A stretch of DNA of 6,352 nt from contig JAJONK010000158.1 of NCBI GenBank assembly GCA_021323355.1, positions 1-6,352 of the forward strand, written 5' to 3'. The stretch comes from Deltaproteobacteria bacterium. Lineage in GTDB: Bacteria > Desulfobacterota > Binatia > UBA9968. The translations under genes were made by a program, and so were the position numbers. Below, piece after piece: positions 5,975 through 6,352 of this stretch. How positions within the stretch are numbered: position 1 is the stretch's first letter; every line of letters begins with the position of its first letter. The notes beneath the pieces were generated by a model. The model searched no databases. It saw only the letters and a list, made by a program, of their open reading frames with translations, and was not told the origin of the DNA.

Positions 5975-6352
5975 ATGGAATGGCTCGATAGCTTCTGGGC
6001 AACCTACAATACGCTAGTCCTCTCTATCGGTACTAACGTGCTCCTGGCCCTGTCCATTTATCTGACTCTATCCTGCGGCCTGTTAAGCGTAGCTAACGCG
6101 GCATTTATGGCTATCGGGGCCTACAGCTCCGCGCTTCTTACTTTGCACAGCGTGACATCGTTTTTCCCAGCGCTGGTTCTCGGCTCATTGCTGCCGGCTC
6201 TGGTTGCCCTTGTAATCGGGCGTCCGACGCTTAAACTCTCGGGTGTTTATTTGGCAATGGCGACTCTGGCGTTTGGTGAAGTCGTGCGGATAGCGATTCT
6301 CAATACGGAAGATCTAACAGGCGGCGCCCTTGGGCTCAATGGTATTCCGCAG
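5975..6352 (+). CDS. Branched-chain amino acid-type ABC transporter permease (LivM family), N-terminal part
   Basis: A frame opens with ATG at 5975 and remains open for 126 codons to the window end; full LivM proteins are about 300-350 residues, so more than half is missing. It starts MEWLDSFWATYNTLVLSIG, then hydrophobic segments with GLLSVANAAFMAIGAYSSALL (35-55). That is the LivM first-half signature, here with Asn where many members have GHAAF. Next come GRPTLKLSGVYLAMATLAFGEVVR (82-105), matching the typical R-L-R-G-x-Y-x-A-x-x-T-L-x-F segment, and TGGALGLNGIP, matching the family's T-G-G-x-x-G-L-x-x-I-P. The ATG is the only ATG in frame after a stop at 5951. GGAG at 5970-5973 is only one base from it, an unusually tight spacing, so translation may depend partly on coupling to the upstream permease. 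It pairs with the LivH-type permease; ATPase genes would be expected next. Confidence 0.93.
   Translation, partial: MEWLDSFWATYNTLVLSIGTNVLLALSIYLTLSCGLLSVANAAFMAIGAYSSALLTLHSVTSFFPALVLGSLLPALVALVIGRPTLKLSGVYLAMATLAFGEVVRIAILNTEDLTGGALGLNGIPQ

Overview
This window looks like an ordinary chromosomal stretch from a Gram-negative bacterium. It holds eight coding regions, all on the + strand; the first and last are cut by the window edges. Two proteins carry Sec-type signal peptides, and the solute-binding protein has no lipobox. Base composition is moderate (roughly mid-50s %GC by eye, not computed). The leuC and leuD products resemble, from memory, the cyanobacterial/deltaproteobacterial-like subtype more than the E. 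coli subtype. This and the mixture of genes fit an uncultured Desulfobacterota/Binatota- or Proteobacteria-like lineage, but the sequence alone does not settle the taxonomy.

Layout: (1) 1-309, C-terminal end of a polysaccharide-deacetylase-like protein resembling the PuuE branch. (2) 454-2475, the two-gene unit leuC-leuD, encoding both subunits of 3-isopropylmalate dehydratase of leucine synthesis; it has strong ribosome binding sites and a 9-nt spacer. (3) 2637-2942, a 101-residue zinc-ribbon protein with a charged N-terminal helix; a perfect 14-bp tandem duplication lies just upstream of its ribosome binding site. (4) 3012-3596, a small class I SAM-dependent methyltransferase fold behind an apparent signal peptide. 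(5) A gap of about 290 bases with no convincing gene. (6) 3886-6352, the start of a branched-chain-amino-acid-type (HAAT/Liv) ABC importer operon: periplasmic binding protein, LivH-type permease, and the first 126 codons of a LivM-type permease that runs off the window. The two ATPase genes (livG, livF) would be expected further downstream.

Functionally, leucine synthesis (leuCD) and an importer of branched-chain amino acids or related amides/acids sit in one neighbourhood. The intervening genes and gap suggest separate transcription units rather than one pathway. I found no RNA gene, mobile element, CRISPR array, phage signature or strong terminator. I do not see a convincing new biological system. 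The items most worth a second look are the exported methyltransferase, the tandem repeat at the zinc-ribbon gene's translation start, and leuCD without leuB next to it.
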